In this document: piece by piece, positions 23,657-34,719 of the stretch | Layout of the letters: the number at the start of each line of letters is the position of its first letter | How positions within the stretch are numbered: the first letter of the stretch is position 1 | Assembly: GCA_902541315.1 (NCBI GenBank) | Contig: CACBQF010000005.1 | Location: forward strand, 1 to 56,092 | Length of the DNA: 56,092 nucleotides | Direction of reading: 5' to 3' | Origin: an uncultured Pelagibacteraceae bacterium | GTDB lineage: Bacteria > Pseudomonadota > Alphaproteobacteria > Pelagibacterales > Pelagibacteraceae | Translations under genes and position numbers: made by a program | The notes under the pieces: model-generated | What the model was told of the DNA's origin: nothing | Databases searched by the model: none | Seen by the model: the letters and a program-made list of their open reading frames with translations, nothing else

Positions 23657-24355
23657 ATGGAATTTACCAAGTCTTTAATAAAAGGCAAATTAATCAAAAG
23701 ATACAAACGCTTTTTTGTTGATGTTAAATTAGATAATCAAGTAGTTACGGCACATTGTCCTAATACAGGATCTATGAAAGGTTTATTAGATGAGGGAAAT
23801 CAGGCCTATCTTTTAAAAAATGATGATCCAAAGAGGAAGTTAAAATACACACTTCAAATTTTAAAAGCTAAGGGAAATCTTGTTGGTGTAAATACCCATT
23901 TAGCTAACAAAATTGTTCACAATGGTCTTTTAAAAAATCTTATTAATGAGTTAAAGAATAATGAAACAATCAAACCAGAGGTTTTTTTCAATAAAGAGAC
24001 AAGATTCGACTTTTTAGCTGAAAAAAATAATAAAAAGATCTTTATAGAGGTAAAAAACGTGACGCTTTTTCGTGATAAGAAAACTGCTGAATTTCCCGAT
24101 GCAATTACCTCAAGAGGATCAAAACATTTACTCACCCTTATTGATGCCATAAAAAAAGGTTATAAAGCATACTTAATTTTTCTAGTGCAAATACAAAATA
24201 TGGAAAACTTTAAAATAGCAAAAGACATAGACCCAGAGTATTATAATAATTATCGAATTGCTAAAAAAGCAGGAGTAAATTTTTTAGCGTATAGATGTAA
24301 AATTAGTTCAAAAAAAATTTTGATCGAAAAAAAATTAAAAATTATAAATGAATAA
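23657..24355 (+). CDS. sfsA: SfsA family protein
   Basis: The SfsA family is conserved and binds DNA in E. coli. The protein starts MEFTKSLIKGKLIKRYKRFF, matching the family start. An earlier in-frame ATG at 23642 adds five residues and is less likely. Blocks AHCPNTGSMKGL near residue 35 and FIEVKNVTLFRD near 133 (an endonuclease-like EVK core), then DAITSRGSKHL, are all present. The 232-residue length is normal. The stop overlaps map by 8 nt. Confidence 0.92.
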   Translation: MEFTKSLIKGKLIKRYKRFFVDVKLDNQVVTAHCPNTGSMKGLLDEGNQAYLLKNDDPKRKLKYTLQILKAKGNLVGVNTHLANKIVHNGLLKNLINELKNNETIKPEVFFNKETRFDFLAEKNNKKIFIEVKNVTLFRDKKTAEFPDAITSRGSKHLLTLIDAIKKGYKAYLIFLVQIQNMENFKIAKDIDPEYYNNYRIAKKAGVNFLAYRCKISSKKILIEKKLKIINE

Positions 24356-25121
24356 CTACTCTGAAAAATTTGAAAAGATGAGAATTGCAGGAAAACTTGC
24401 TGCAAAAACTTTAGATATGCTCACTGAAAATATTAAGGAAGGTGTTACTACAAATTATATAGATAAACTTGGCTATGAATATATAAGAGATAACGGAGGT
24501 CACTCTGCTCCACTTTTTTATAGAGGGTTTGAAAAATCACTTTGTACATCTTTAAATCATGTTGTCTGTCATGGTATACCCTCGGAAGATAGAATTTTAC
24601 AAGATGGCGATGCTTTAAATGTAGATGTTACTGCAATCATTGATAATCATTATGGGGATACTAGTAGAATGTTTTGTGTTGGCAAAACATCAGTAAAATT
24701 AAATAATTTAATTGATGCTACTTATGAGGGAATGATGAAAGCAATTAAAATTCTTAAACCAGGTATTAAACTTGGTGATATTGGGCACGAAATTCAATCT
24801 TATGTCGAAGAAAAGGGTTTTTCAGTTGTAAAAGATTTTTGTGGTCATGGAATTGGAACAGTTTTTCATGAAGCACCTAATATTTTACACTATGGTAATA
24901 AAAACACTGGCATAGAATTAAGACCAGGTATGACTTTTACAATAGAGCCAATGATAAATGCTGGGAAATTTGATACTAAAGTTTTAAACGATGGTTGGAC
25001 TGCTGTTACAAAAGATAAATCTTTATCAGCACAATTCGAGCATACAATAGGAATAACTGAAAATGGTTATGAAATCTTTACAGAATCTGCTAAAGGATAT
25101 TCTAAACCACCATACAATTAA
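24348..25121 (+). CDS. map: Methionine aminopeptidase, type I
   Basis: It removes the initiator Met from new proteins. The dinuclear metal ligands are recognisable: Asp in LNVDVTAII, Asp in YGDTSRMF, His in CGHGIGTVFHE, Glu in FTIEPMI and Glu in AQFEHTIG. The substrate His lies in VVCHGIPS. The length of 257 is typical of the bacterial short form without a zinc-finger N-terminus. It overlaps sfsA at its start and purB by one base at its end. Confidence 0.97.
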   Translation: MNNYSEKFEKMRIAGKLAAKTLDMLTENIKEGVTTNYIDKLGYEYIRDNGGHSAPLFYRGFEKSLCTSLNHVVCHGIPSEDRILQDGDALNVDVTAIIDNHYGDTSRMFCVGKTSVKLNNLIDATYEGMMKAIKILKPGIKLGDIGHEIQSYVEEKGFSVVKDFCGHGIGTVFHEAPNILHYGNKNTGIELRPGMTFTIEPMINAGKFDTKVLNDGWTAVTKDKSLSAQFEHTIGITENGYEIFTESAKGYSKPPYN

Positions 25122-26413
25122 TGATAAAAAGATACTCTCGTAAAGAATTAACAGACATATGGTCTGAAGAAAATAAATTTAAGATTTGGCTTGATGTAGA
25201 AATTGCTGCGGCTCAAGCGATGGAAAAACTAAACCAAATTCCAAAAGGAGTTTCCTCAACGGTTAGAAAAAAAGCAAGAATTAATGTAAAAAGAATTCAT
25301 CAAATAGAAAGTCAAGTTAAACACGATGTGATTGCTTTTTTAACATCCGTTACTGAAAAAGCGGGACTTAAAGCAAGATATCTCCACCAAGGGATGACTT
25401 CGTCAGATGTTGTAGATACAAGTTTTAATATTCAATTAGTTCAATCAGGAAAAATTCTTGTTAAAGATTTAGATCAAATTTTAAGAGTTCTTAAAAAACA
25501 AGCGCGTAAATATAGATTTACTCCTTGTATGGGTAGAAGTCATGGTATACATGCTGAACCAATTACATTTGGTCTTAAATTAGCATCGTTTTATGAGGAG
25601 TTTAAAAGAAATAAGAAAAGATTGATTGATGCAATTGATGAGGTTTCTACATGTGCGATATCGGGAGCTGTTGGAACTTTTGCAAATATTTCTCCAAAGA
25701 TCGAACAACATGTTGCTAAAAAACTTGGGTTAAAAGTTGAACCAATTTCAACTCAAATAATTCCTCGTGATCGTCATGCTTTTTATTTTTCAGTCTTAGG
25801 TATTATTGCTGGATCAATTGAAAGAGTTGCAACAGAAATAAGACATCTTCAAAGAACAGAGGTGTATGAATTACAAGAATATTTTTCAAAAAATCAAAAA
25901 GGATCCTCAGCTATGCCACATAAAAGAAATCCTATCTTAAGTGAAAACCTCACAGGCTTATCAAGAATGGTAAGAAGTGCGGTTGTACCTGCCTTAGAAA
26001 ATATTGCTTTATGGCACGAAAGAGATATTTCACATTCAAGTGTAGAGAGAAATATAGGGCCAGACGCAAACATCACTCTTGATTTTGCTTTAGTAAGGCT
26101 GGCTAATATATTAGATAATATGATTGTTTATCCAAAAAAAATGTTACAAAATTTAAATCTAACAAAAGGATTAATTTTTTCTCAAGAATTGATGTTAGAG
26201 TTAACTAAAACTGGATTAAGCAGAGAAAAATCTTATAGAATGATACAAAATTATGCAAAAAAATGTTTTGCAGAAAATTTAGACTTATACAGCGTCATTC
26301 AAAAAGACAAATATATAATGAGTAAAATTTCACCAAAGAAATTACAATTTATTTTTAGTTACGCTAAACATTTTAAGAATGTGAACTTAATATTTAAAAG
26401 AGTATTCAAATAA
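25121..26413 (+). CDS. purB: Adenylosuccinate lyase
   Basis: The enzyme catalyses two steps of purine synthesis, release of fumarate from SAICAR and from adenylosuccinate. The fumarase/aspartase signature [13 protein letters not shown] is near residue 262, with TSSDVVDT near 89 and RSHGIHAEP near 142. The length of 430 is normal. It begins the purB-purC-purS-purQ-purL run, with starts and stops overlapping by a base, so it is one transcript. Confidence 0.97.
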   Translation: MIKRYSRKELTDIWSEENKFKIWLDVEIAAAQAMEKLNQIPKGVSSTVRKKARINVKRIHQIESQVKHDVIAFLTSVTEKAGLKARYLHQGMTSSDVVDTSFNIQLVQSGKILVKDLDQILRVLKKQARKYRFTPCMGRSHGIHAEPITFGLKLASFYEEFKRNKKRLIDAIDEVSTCAISGAVGTFANISPKIEQHVAKKLGLKVEPISTQIIPRDRHAFYFSVLGIIAGSIERVATEIRHLQRTEVYELQEYFSKNQKGSSAMPHKRNPILSENLTGLSRMVRSAVVPALENIALWHERDISHSSVERNIGPDANITLDFALVRLANILDNMIVYPKKMLQNLNLTKGLIFSQELMLELTKTGLSREKSYRMIQNYAKKCFAENLDLYSVIQKDKYIMSKISPKKLQFIFSYAKHFKNVNLIFKRVFK

Positions 26414-27198
26414 TGAAAAAGGGTAAAAAATTATACGAGGGTAAAGCAAAAATCATTTATGCTTCTTCTGATAAAAATTTAGTTATCCAATATTTCAAAG
26501 ACGACGCTACTGCTTTTAATAATCAAAAAAAAAGTACAATAGAGGGAAAAGGTGTATTGAATAATCGTATTTCAGAACACATACTTTCTAATCTGTCTCA
26601 AATAGGAATTAGAAATCATTTAGTAAAAAGATTAAATATGAGAGAACAATTAATAAAATTAGTAGAAATTATTCCAATTGAGTTTGTTGTGAGAAATGTT
26701 GCTACCGGCTCTTTAACTAAAAGACTTGGAATTGAGGACGGAACGGTTCTTAAAGAACCCCTAATTGAGTACTGTTTGAAAGATGATAAACTTCGAGACC
26801 CCTTAATAGCTGAGGACCATATCTATGCTTTTGAGTGGGCCTCAAAAAAAGAAATTGAAAAAGTAAAAAAAATGGTCTTAAGAATTAATGATTTCATGAT
26901 TGGTATGTTTAGAGGCGTTGGTATCAAGTTGATAGACTTTAAACTTGAATTTGGAAGAATAAAAATAAACGGTAAGAATGAGGTTATTTTAGCTGATGAA
27001 ATTAGCCCAGACACTTGTCGATTATGGGACTCTGTTACGGAAAAAAAATTAGATAAAGATAGATTCAGAAAAGATTTAGGAGATTTAATACCAGCATATA
27101 CTGAAGTTGCAAAAAGACTTGGAATTCTACATGAACAATCCAATGTTACTGCAGTCAATGTTACAAAATTATCTTCAGTTAAAAAAAAGAGTAAATGA
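26413..27198 (+). CDS. purC: SAICAR synthetase
   Basis: Phosphoribosylaminoimidazole-succinocarboxamide synthase joins aspartate to CAIR with ATP. It has the N-terminal [10 protein letters not shown], the signature [15 protein letters not shown] near residue 95 and [12 protein letters not shown] near 196. The length of 261 is a little above the bacterial norm because of a basic C-terminal tail ([10 protein letters not shown]). The stop overlaps the purS start by 4 nt. Confidence 0.97.
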   Translation: MKKGKKLYEGKAKIIYASSDKNLVIQYFKDDATAFNNQKKSTIEGKGVLNNRISEHILSNLSQIGIRNHLVKRLNMREQLIKLVEIIPIEFVVRNVATGSLTKRLGIEDGTVLKEPLIEYCLKDDKLRDPLIAEDHIYAFEWASKKEIEKVKKMVLRINDFMIGMFRGVGIKLIDFKLEFGRIKINGKNEVILADEISPDTCRLWDSVTEKKLDKDRFRKDLGDLIPAYTEVAKRLGILHEQSNVTAVNVTKLSSVKKKSK

Positions 27199-27437
27199 AG
27201 GTTTCAGCAATTATCACTTTAAAAAAAGATGTTCTGGATCCGCAAGGAAAAGTAATCCATCAAACCTTAGATGGAATGGGATTTAAGGATGTTAATGAAG
27301 TCAGACAAGGAAAATATTTTGAAATTGACGTAAAAGAAAACGATCCCAAGAAAGCTCAAAAAATTGTTGAAGATATGTGTGACAAGCTCTTAGCGAATCT
27401 TGTAATAGAGAATTATAAAATTATTGAGATACAATAA
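27195..27437 (+). CDS. purS: FGAM synthase, PurS subunit
   Basis: PurS is the small bridging subunit of the three-part formylglycinamidine ribonucleotide synthase (PurSQL). The 80-residue protein has the typical core [16 protein letters not shown] and a C-terminus that continues the ferredoxin-like fold ([15 protein letters not shown]). Its genes for PurQ and PurL follow at once. Confidence 0.95.
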   Translation: MKVSAIITLKKDVLDPQGKVIHQTLDGMGFKDVNEVRQGKYFEIDVKENDPKKAQKIVEDMCDKLLANLVIENYKIIEIQ

Positions 27438-27440
27438 TTA

Positions 27441-28124
27441 ATGAAATCAGCAGTAATTACTTTTCCAGGTTCAAATTGTGACAGAGATATGCACGTCGCA
27501 CTGAACAGGTTTGGTTTTAAAAATAAAATGGTCTGGCATAACGATAATGAATTACCTAAATCTGATTTGGTAGTGCTACCAGGGGGATTTTCATATGGTG
27601 ATTATTTAAGATGTGGGAGCATGGCTTCTAAATCAAAGATAATGCAATCAGTAATCAAATTTGCAAAATCAGGTGGTTTAGTGATGGGAATTTGTAATGG
27701 TTTTCAGATACTAGTTGAAAGTGGATTAGTTCCAGGAGTTCTGTTGAGGAATAAATATTTAGAATTTATTTGTAAAAATGTTTTTGTAAAAATTGATAAT
27801 AAAGATAATCCATATTTTAAAAATTTAGATAAGGAGGTATTTGAGTTTCATATTGCTCACAATGAGGGAAATTATTTTTGTACCAATGATCAACTTAAAG
27901 AAATTCAAGATAATAATCAGGTAGCAATTTATTATTGCAATGATAATGGGAAAACAGAGGAAAAATTTAATCCCAATGGTTCATTAAAGAATATTGCTGG
28001 TATTTTTAATAAAGAGAAAAATGTTTTAGGAATGATGCCCCATCCAGAGAGAATGATAGATGAAAGTTTATCTGGTGAAGATGGATCTATCTTTTTTAAA
28101 AATCTTATAAATAATATTAAATAA
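27441..28124 (+). CDS. purQ: FGAM synthase, glutaminase subunit
   Basis: The class I glutamine amidotransferase that supplies ammonia to PurL. The nucleophile Cys lies in [11 protein letters not shown] near residue 87, and the His and Glu of the triad lie in MMPHPERM near residue 200. The start [13 protein letters not shown] is typical. The 227-residue length is normal. The stop overlaps the purL ATG by one base. Confidence 0.97.
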   Translation: MKSAVITFPGSNCDRDMHVALNRFGFKNKMVWHNDNELPKSDLVVLPGGFSYGDYLRCGSMASKSKIMQSVIKFAKSGGLVMGICNGFQILVESGLVPGVLLRNKYLEFICKNVFVKIDNKDNPYFKNLDKEVFEFHIAHNEGNYFCTNDQLKEIQDNNQVAIYYCNDNGKTEEKFNPNGSLKNIAGIFNKEKNVLGMMPHPERMIDESLSGEDGSIFFKNLINNIK

Positions 28125-30313
28125 TGGAAGTTAACCAACAAATAGCTATAGATCACGGTTTAAAAAAAGAGGAATATAAAAAAATTTGTGATCTGCTAAA
28201 AAGAATTCCCAATCTCACTGAACTTGGAATTTTCTCTGCGATGTGGAATGAACACTGTTCCTATAAATCATCAAGACTTCATTTAAAAAAACTACCAACT
28301 TCTGGAAAAAAAGTAATTCAAGGACCAGGAGAAAATGCAGGCGTGATTGATATTGAGGATGGAGATGCAATCGTTTTCAAAATTGAAAGTCATAATCATC
28401 CATCTTTTATTGAACCTTATCAAGGGGCAGCCACTGGTGTGGGTGGTATCATGAGGGATGTATTTACAATGGGTGCAAGACCAATTGCTAACTTAAATTC
28501 TATTCATTTTGGATCTTCACAACACAAAAAAACAAAAAATCTTTTAAGAGGAGTGGTTCATGGAATTGGGGGTTATGGAAATTGCATGGGTGTTCCAACT
28601 ATAGCAGGGCAAACTTCTTTTGATAGTTCTTACAATGGCAACATTTTAGTCAATGCGATGACACTTGGATTAGTTAAGAAAAATAAAATTTTTTATTCAA
28701 AAGCTGCTGGTCTTAATAAACCTGTTATTTACGTTGGTTCAAAAACTGGACGAGATGGTATTCATGGAGCAAGTATGGCATCAGCTAGTTTTGATGAAAA
28801 AATAGAGGAAAAAAAACCAACCGTTCAAGTTGGAGATCCTTTTACAGAGAAACTTTTACTTGAAGCTTGTCTAGAATTAATGGCTGGAGACTCAATTATT
28901 GCAATTCAAGACATGGGTGCAGCAGGTCTTACATCATCAAGTATCGAAATGGCTTCAAAAGGTAATTTAGGAATTGAATTAAATCTAAATAAGGTTCCAT
29001 GTAGAGAAAGCAAAATGACACCTTATGAAATTATGCTTTCTGAAAGCCAAGAAAGAATGTTGATTGTTTTAGAAAATGGAAAAGAAGATTTAGCAAAAAA
29101 AATATTTGATAAATGGGATTTAGATTTTGCTGTGATTGGTAAAACAACTAATACAAAAAACATTGAATTATATTATGATGAAAAACAAGTGGCTAGTATT
29201 CCAATTAATACTTTAGTTGAAAATTCTCCCATGTATGATCGAAAATGGAAAAAAACAAAGCTACCTAAAAAAAATTTAATCAAAAAAGAAGAATTTAAAA
29301 AGTTTAAAATCAAAGAAGTTTTAAATAAAATTTTATCAAATCCCAATGTTTGTAGTAAAGAATGGATCTGGCAACAGTATGATCACACAGTAATGGGAGA
29401 TACAATTCAAAAACCTGGTGGTGACTCAGGTGTTGTGAGAGTTCACGGAACGGACAAGGCAGTAGCTGCAACAGTTGACTCTTCAGCTATTTATTGTTGG
29501 GCACATCCTCTAACAGGTGGAAAACAAGTTGTTTGTGAAAGTTGGAGAAATCTTATTTCAGTTGGAGCAACTCCAATAGCTATAACGAATTGTTTAAACT
29601 TTGGAAGTCCAGAGAAAGAAGAAAACATGGGAGAGTTTGTTGAATGTGTACAGGGAATAGGTGAAGCTTGTGAATATTTAAAATTTCCAGTCGTCTCTGG
29701 AAATGTATCATTTTATAACCAAACAAAAGAAATTGGAATTAAACCAACACCTTCAATTGGTGGTGTGGGTTTAATAAAAAATTACAAACAGATGATAACA
29801 ATGGATTTTAAAGAAATAAATAGTCTTGTTTTGATAATTGGTAAAACTGAAGGTCACATCGATCAAAGTCTTTTTGCAAGAAATATTTTAAATGAAAAGA
29901 ATGGACCACCACCTGAGATAAATCTTTTTAATGAAAAAAATAATGGTGAATCAGTTCTCCAGCTTATCAAGGACAATCTTGTTAGAAGCGCTCATGATGT
30001 TTCTATTGGTGGAATAATTACAGCAGTAAGTAAAATGTGTATAAAAGGAAATAAGGGTATTGAATTTAATAAACCTAAATATTTCATAAGTGAAATCGAA
30101 TACTTGTTTTGTGAGGATCAAGGACGATATGTAATTGAGATAGACCCAAAAAATTTAAAAAAGGTTATAAGTATATTAAACAAAAACTCTGTCCACTTTG
30201 ATGAATTGGGTAAAATTATCGATAAAAACATGATTATTAATCAAAAGACAAAAGTTACAATTGACGAATTAAAATCATATAATACTAATTGGTTATCAAA
30301 CTACATGAATTAA
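28124..30313 (+). CDS. purL: FGAM synthase, synthetase subunit
   Basis: The small form of PurL (729 residues), as expected when PurS and PurQ are separate. Motifs include [11 protein letters not shown] near residue 40, the ATP/Mg region [13 protein letters not shown] near 87, and [12 protein letters not shown] near 263. The fourth purine gene in a row made by this transcript is followed by bolA after 2 nt. Confidence 0.97.
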   Translation: MEVNQQIAIDHGLKKEEYKKICDLLKRIPNLTELGIFSAMWNEHCSYKSSRLHLKKLPTSGKKVIQGPGENAGVIDIEDGDAIVFKIESHNHPSFIEPYQGAATGVGGIMRDVFTMGARPIANLNSIHFGSSQHKKTKNLLRGVVHGIGGYGNCMGVPTIAGQTSFDSSYNGNILVNAMTLGLVKKNKIFYSKAAGLNKPVIYVGSKTGRDGIHGASMASASFDEKIEEKKPTVQVGDPFTEKLLLEACLELMAGDSIIAIQDMGAAGLTSSSIEMASKGNLGIELNLNKVPCRESKMTPYEIMLSESQERMLIVLENGKEDLAKKIFDKWDLDFAVIGKTTNTKNIELYYDEKQVASIPINTLVENSPMYDRKWKKTKLPKKNLIKKEEFKKFKIKEVLNKILSNPNVCSKEWIWQQYDHTVMGDTIQKPGGDSGVVRVHGTDKAVAATVDSSAIYCWAHPLTGGKQVVCESWRNLISVGATPIAITNCLNFGSPEKEENMGEFVECVQGIGEACEYLKFPVVSGNVSFYNQTKEIGIKPTPSIGGVGLIKNYKQMITMDFKEINSLVLIIGKTEGHIDQSLFARNILNEKNGPPPEINLFNEKNNGESVLQLIKDNLVRSAHDVSIGGIITAVSKMCIKGNKGIEFNKPKYFISEIEYLFCEDQGRYVIEIDPKNLKKVISILNKNSVHFDELGKIIDKNMIINQKTKVTIDELKSYNTNWLSNYMN

Positions 30314-30315
30314 TT

Positions 30316-30546
30316 ATGGCAATGGATTTAAAAGAAATTGAAAAGCACATAAAAGATGCATTACCCGATGCATTGGTTGAGATTCAAGATTTAGCTGGTG
30401 ACGGAAACCATTACTCTGCAACCATTACTTCTTCTAAATTTAGTGGTAAAAGTAAAATTGAGCAGCACAAGATGGTTTATAATTCTCTAAAAGGTAAAAT
30501 GGGAAATGAACTTCACGCTCTAGCGATAAAAACAAAGGAGCAATAA
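30316..30546 (+). CDS. BolA-like protein
   Basis: BolA family proteins pair with monothiol glutaredoxins in iron-sulfur cluster handling, and here the glutaredoxin gene follows directly. The 76-residue protein has the central DGNHYSATITSSKFSGKSK and the conserved His in IEQHKMVYNSL. The chosen start MAMDLKEIEKH avoids overlapping purL. An ATG two codons later is equally possible, and a longer frame beginning at 30289 inside purL is unlikely. The loop suggests the IbaG/BolA2 subgroup. Confidence 0.9.
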   Translation: MAMDLKEIEKHIKDALPDALVEIQDLAGDGNHYSATITSSKFSGKSKIEQHKMVYNSLKGKMGNELHALAIKTKEQ

Positions 30547-30878
30547 TGGACGATCAAATTAAAAATTTAATTCAAAATCATATTGATAATAATGACGTTT
30601 GTTTATTCATGAAGGGAACGCCTGATGCTCCACAATGTGGGTTTTCAATGGCAGTTGCAAATTTACTTAAAATCTTAGAAGTAAATTATAAAGGAGTAAA
30701 TGTTCTAGAGGACCAATCTTTAAGAGAGGGTATAAAGACCTTCAGTGATTGGCCAACAATACCACAATTATATGTTAAAAAAGAATTTGTTGGTGGATGT
30801 GATATTGTTAAAGAAATGTATGAAAATGGTGAATTAAAAAAAGTCTTTGATGATAAGGGCGTTAAATATAAAAAGTAA
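30546..30878 (+). CDS. grxD: Monothiol glutaredoxin (CGFS type)
   Basis: CGFS glutaredoxins bind a 2Fe-2S cluster with glutathione and pass it to targets, often with BolA. The active site CGFS is in APQCGFSMAVANL near residue 32, preceded by LFMKGTPD, and the glutathione-binding DWPTIPQLYV and GGCDIV follow. The 110-residue length is normal. The ATG overlaps the stop of the BolA-like gene by one base. Confidence 0.96.
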   Translation: MDDQIKNLIQNHIDNNDVCLFMKGTPDAPQCGFSMAVANLLKILEVNYKGVNVLEDQSLREGIKTFSDWPTIPQLYVKKEFVGGCDIVKEMYENGELKKVFDDKGVKYKK

Positions 30879-30880
30879 AT

Positions 30881-31498
30881 CTATCTAGAATAATATTCAA
30901 TTACTAAATTTGGTTCCATAACAATTGGATAAGGAACTTCCTCAAACTTTGGTACTCTTATGAATTTAAATTTTTTATTCTTTTCATCCATTTGAATGTA
31001 TTCTGGAGTTTCTCTCTCTTTGTTTGCTAAAGCTATATCAACTATTGCCATTTGTTTTGACTTATCTCTAATCTCAATTGTATCCTCTTCCTTAACTGAA
31101 TAACTTGAAATATTTACTTTTTTTCCATTAACTTTAACATGTCCATGACTAATTAATTGTCGTGCAGAAAAGATCGTTGTTGCAAATTTCGCTCTATATA
31201 TAACCGCATCTAATCTTCTTTCTAATAAACCAATTAGGTTTTCGCTTGTATCCCCTTTTAACATGCTGGCTTTTTTATAAATATTTCTAAATTGTCTTTC
31301 ATTAATATTACCATAATAAGCTTTTAATTTTTGTTTTGCTTGAAGCTGAATACCATAGTCTGAGGGTTTAGAAGTTTTAGTTTGACCGTGCTGTCCTGGT
31401 CCATAAGCTCTCGTATTAAAAGGACTTTTTGGTCTTCCCCAAAGGTTCACTTTTAATCTTCTATCAACTTTGTGTTTAGAGTTTAATCTTTTTGTCAT
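30881..31498 (-). CDS. rpsD: Ribosomal protein S4
   Basis: A primary 16S rRNA binding protein of the small subunit. The 205-residue protein has the S4 N-terminal region ([20 protein letters not shown]), the S4 RNA-binding domain ([15 protein letters not shown]) and the [13 protein letters not shown] loop. It is separated by 40 nt from the minus-strand genes upstream and faces grxD, with 2 nt between their stop codons. Confidence 0.98.
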   Translation of the reverse strand: MTKRLNSKHKVDRRLKVNLWGRPKSPFNTRAYGPGQHGQTKTSKPSDYGIQLQAKQKLKAYYGNINERQFRNIYKKASMLKGDTSENLIGLLERRLDAVIYRAKFATTIFSARQLISHGHVKVNGKKVNISSYSVKEEDTIEIRDKSKQMAIVDIALANKERETPEYIQMDEKNKKFKFIRVPKFEEVPYPIVMEPNLVIEYYSR

Positions 31499-31538
31499 TT
31501 AATATTGGGTCTTATAAACTTACACATTATTTTGTCAA

Positions 31539-32252
31539 TCAACGTTTTTTACCCAAACTTGCAAATACGCTTGATAAAATACGTGTTTCTTTATCGGATA
31601 ATTCCATCTTATAAAAAATGCTTCTTAAATTCTGTAACATTGCAGGTTTCTTTTCCTTTGGTTTAAAAAAATTGATGTCTTCTAAATTACTTAAACACAA
31701 GTTTATCATTGATTGAATTTCTTTTTTTGATGCAGATTTAACTTTTTTTGACTTTTGAAATGGTTTGGTTTTCATTTTAATTATACTAGATATTACTTGA
31801 GCTATTATAATTAAACTATGAGAAAGATTTAATGACTTAAATTCAGGATTAGTTGGAATTTGTAAAGTGTAATTAGCATAACTCACCTCTTCATTGGAAA
31901 GACCTGAGGCTTCGGATCCAAATAAAAAACCAACTTTTTTTTTAAAATCTATTTTTTTCAAATCATCTAGATTTATATGTTTTATGTTTTTATTTCTAAA
32001 TCGCGATGAGGTCGCAATTACAATATCAATATCTTTTAGCGCCTTTTCAATATTCTCATACACTTTACTTTGATTAATAATATTTTTGGCACCTACTGAT
32101 GTAGCAAAAACTTTATCATTTGGAAAAATAGGCTTAGGATTTATTAAAATTAACTTTTTAAAGCAAAAATTTTTTATTGCTCTTGCACATGCACCAATAT
32201 TTTCTGACAACTGAGGCTTATGTAAAATAAATGAAATATTATTTTTTGACAT
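31539..32252 (-). CDS. trmJ: tRNA 2'-O-methyltransferase, TrmJ-like (SpoU family)
   Basis: TrmJ methylates the ribose of residue 32 in tRNA. The protein begins with a SPOUT motif 1 pattern, LHKPQLSENIGACARAIKN (residues 11-29), and has motif 2 GFLFGSEASGLSNEE near residue 108 and motif 3 SLNLSHSLIIIAQV near 142. The 237-residue length with a basic C-terminal tail fits TrmJ. It follows the DUF1989 gene after 1 nt. Confidence 0.88.
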   Translation of the reverse strand: MSKNNISFILHKPQLSENIGACARAIKNFCFKKLILINPKPIFPNDKVFATSVGAKNIINQSKVYENIEKALKDIDIVIATSSRFRNKNIKHINLDDLKKIDFKKKVGFLFGSEASGLSNEEVSYANYTLQIPTNPEFKSLNLSHSLIIIAQVISSIIKMKTKPFQKSKKVKSASKKEIQSMINLCLSNLEDINFFKPKEKKPAMLQNLRSIFYKMELSDKETRILSSVFASLGKKR

Positions 32253-32253
32253 A

Positions 32254-33117
32254 TTAATCAGTCAAACCATGATCTCTATTATAAGATGATATCTTAGAAT
32301 TTTTTATACCTTTCAAAAATTTTTTATCTACATCCCAAATAGAAACTTTTAATGGATAACATTTTGCAACATCTGATGAATGTTCGGAACCGCAATCACC
32401 ACCGGGACATGCAGATAAGGCTCCTAATAGATCAGTCTCAGCAAAAAATTCTAAATAGTCGCCAGGTCTTACTGGGCTTGATTTCATAAAGTATTGCTTA
32501 GTATCATTGGTAAAACCAGTAAGCATAAACACATTTAATACATCATGCACAATTTTTTCTGCCTCATCTACTTTGATATTTTTTTCCTTAACTAAAGCTC
32601 TGGTTAAATTTGAATGACAACAATAATGGTAATCGTTGTTTGATGTTAGCTTGTAAGTATAAGGATCGCATCTAGTACCAATAATATCATGAACCGAGCC
32701 CCCGTCTTTATCGTAATCGTACCAATCTAATGTATCCCAAGTAATTGTTGCCAATGATCTTAAATATGGGAAACTACTGAACATTTTGTCTCCGACTGAA
32801 ATATGTGTTCCGTATAGAGCTCTAGTTTTACCAGAATAAAACTTTTCATTTAAATTATCAGCTTGAAATATATTTAAATCTCCTACTTGTGGACCTTCAA
32901 TACTTTCTATTCTAAAAAAATTACCTGATTTAACATTAAAAGTTCTAGCATCTCTTGGTGGAACTATAACTTCATCAACTTGTTTAATGTGTTTTCTTGC
33001 TTCATGTAATATTTCAAGATTATTATTTATGCTATCATTTGGGTAACAAATAACGAGTTCTGCTCCAACCCTGCTTTCAATATCAGCAGGTTTCATTGAG
33101 AACTTTTTAATTTTCAT
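32254..33117 (-). CDS. DUF1989 / urea-carboxylase-associated family protein
   Basis: A 287-residue protein of the DUF1989 family, which has been linked by context to urea amidolyase and related nitrogen metabolism but has no agreed reaction. Conserved words are GTRCDPY, HSNL, and the cysteine block CPGGDCGSEH near residue 245, which could bind a metal. It lies tightly packed (no gap) between cimA and trmJ, which does not by itself suggest a role. Confidence 0.8.
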   Translation of the reverse strand: MKIKKFSMKPADIESRVGAELVICYPNDSINNNLEILHEARKHIKQVDEVIVPPRDARTFNVKSGNFFRIESIEGPQVGDLNIFQADNLNEKFYSGKTRALYGTHISVGDKMFSSFPYLRSLATITWDTLDWYDYDKDGGSVHDIIGTRCDPYTYKLTSNNDYHYCCHSNLTRALVKEKNIKVDEAEKIVHDVLNVFMLTGFTNDTKQYFMKSSPVRPGDYLEFFAETDLLGALSACPGGDCGSEHSSDVAKCYPLKVSIWDVDKKFLKGIKNSKISSYNRDHGLTD

Positions 33118-34719
33118 TTATTTACTTGCAGGAGCTTTATCCTTAAACAATTTGAAATCTAAACTATCAATAAGAGCTTTAAATGATGCATCAATAATGT
33201 TTGGTGATACGCCGATTGTAAACCAATTTTTTCCTTGGGAATCTGTACTTTCAATAGATACTCTAGTGGTAGCTTCAGTTCCTGTATTTAAAATTCTTAC
33301 CTTATAGTCAACTAGTTTTAAATCTTTTAAATATTCAGAATATTTTTCTAACTTAGTAACATTTTTTCTTATAGCGTTGTCTAAGGCATGAACAGGTCCA
33401 TTACCCTCACCCTCGCAGACGATTCGTTCACCATCAACTTCCAATTTTGCTTTTGCTTTAGAAACTATTTTATCTTGATTGTTTTTTGAGACTGAAACGT
33501 CGTATTCCTTAATTGAGATATATCTTGGGATTTCCCCCATTACTCTTCTAGCTAGTAATTCAAAAGATGCATCAGCTCCATCATAACTATAACCAATGAA
33601 CTCTCTATCTTTGACTTCTTCTAATAGTTTTTTAACTTTAGGATCATTTTCCCTAATATCAATCCCAATTGTTTTAAGTCTAGATAAGATATTTGATTTA
33701 CCTGACTGGTCAGAGACAACTATATTTCTATTATTACCAACATCTTCAGGATTTATATGCTCATAAGTTTTAGGATCTTTTTGAACTGCAGATACATGTA
33801 AACCACCTTTGTGTGAAAATGCTGCAGCACCAACATATGGTAAATGTTTATTTGGTTTTCTATTTAGTATCTCATCAAGCAACCTTGAGCATTGTGTAAT
33901 ATGTTTGATATTTTTTTCTTTTATACTTATTTCAAATTTATCTGATAGCTCTTTCTTAAAATGAAAAGTTGGAATAATTGACATTAAATTGGCATTACCA
34001 CATCTTTCCCCTAAGCCATTTATAGTTCCTTGAATTTGTCTCGCTCCTGATAAAACGGCTGCTATTGAATTTGCAACAGCATTACCAGTATCATTATGAG
34101 CATGAATACCTAAATTTTCACCAGGTATGTGCGCTGAAACTTCTTTTACTATCTTAGTTACTTCATGAGGAAGTGTACCGCCATTAGTATCACATAGAAT
34201 TATCCATTTAGCTCCATTATCATAAGCAGCTTTGATACAAGCTAAAGCATATTCGGGGTTTGCCTTGTAGCCATCAAAAAAATGTTCTGCATCAAACATG
34301 AACTCTTTATTATTTTTTACAAAATGCTTTGTTGTTTCCTTAATGTTGTCTAAATTTTCCTCTTTTGATATTCCTAAAGCAACATCAACATGAAAATCCC
34401 AAGACTTTCCAACTAAACAAACAGATTTCGTATTAGAATTTAAAATTGCTGACAAACCTGGATCATTTTCAGCACTTCGTCCAGCTTTTTTTGTCATTCC
34501 AAAAGCAGTGAAAGTAGAGTTTTTAAATTCTAAACCTTTTTGAAAAAATTCTGTATCAGACGGATTGGCACCTGGCCAACCTCCTTCAATATAATCTACA
34601 CCAAGATCATCTAAAGCATGTGCAATCTTTGCTTTCTCATCAATTGAAAAATGCACACCTTGAGTTTGAGCTCCGTCTCGAAGAGTTGTATCAAATATGT
34701 ATAATCTTTCCTTACTCAT
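33118..34719 (-). CDS. cimA: (R)-citramalate synthase, CimA type
   Basis: This HMGL-like enzyme condenses pyruvate with acetyl-CoA, the first step of the threonine-independent route to isoleucine. Motifs are FDTTLRDGAQTQGVHFS at residues 9-25, the metal site in GIHAHNDTGNAVANS near residue 204, and GLGERCGNANL near 238. A C-terminal regulatory domain follows (LVDYKVRILN near residue 465). The 533-residue length matches citramalate synthase rather than isopropylmalate synthase. The ATG overlaps the cysS stop by 4 nt. Confidence 0.9.
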   Translation of the reverse strand: MSKERLYIFDTTLRDGAQTQGVHFSIDEKAKIAHALDDLGVDYIEGGWPGANPSDTEFFQKGLEFKNSTFTAFGMTKKAGRSAENDPGLSAILNSNTKSVCLVGKSWDFHVDVALGISKEENLDNIKETTKHFVKNNKEFMFDAEHFFDGYKANPEYALACIKAAYDNGAKWIILCDTNGGTLPHEVTKIVKEVSAHIPGENLGIHAHNDTGNAVANSIAAVLSGARQIQGTINGLGERCGNANLMSIIPTFHFKKELSDKFEISIKEKNIKHITQCSRLLDEILNRKPNKHLPYVGAAAFSHKGGLHVSAVQKDPKTYEHINPEDVGNNRNIVVSDQSGKSNILSRLKTIGIDIRENDPKVKKLLEEVKDREFIGYSYDGADASFELLARRVMGEIPRYISIKEYDVSVSKNNQDKIVSKAKAKLEVDGERIVCEGEGNGPVHALDNAIRKNVTKLEKYSEYLKDLKLVDYKVRILNTGTEATTRVSIESTDSQGKNWFTIGVSPNIIDASFKALIDSLDFKLFKDKAPASK

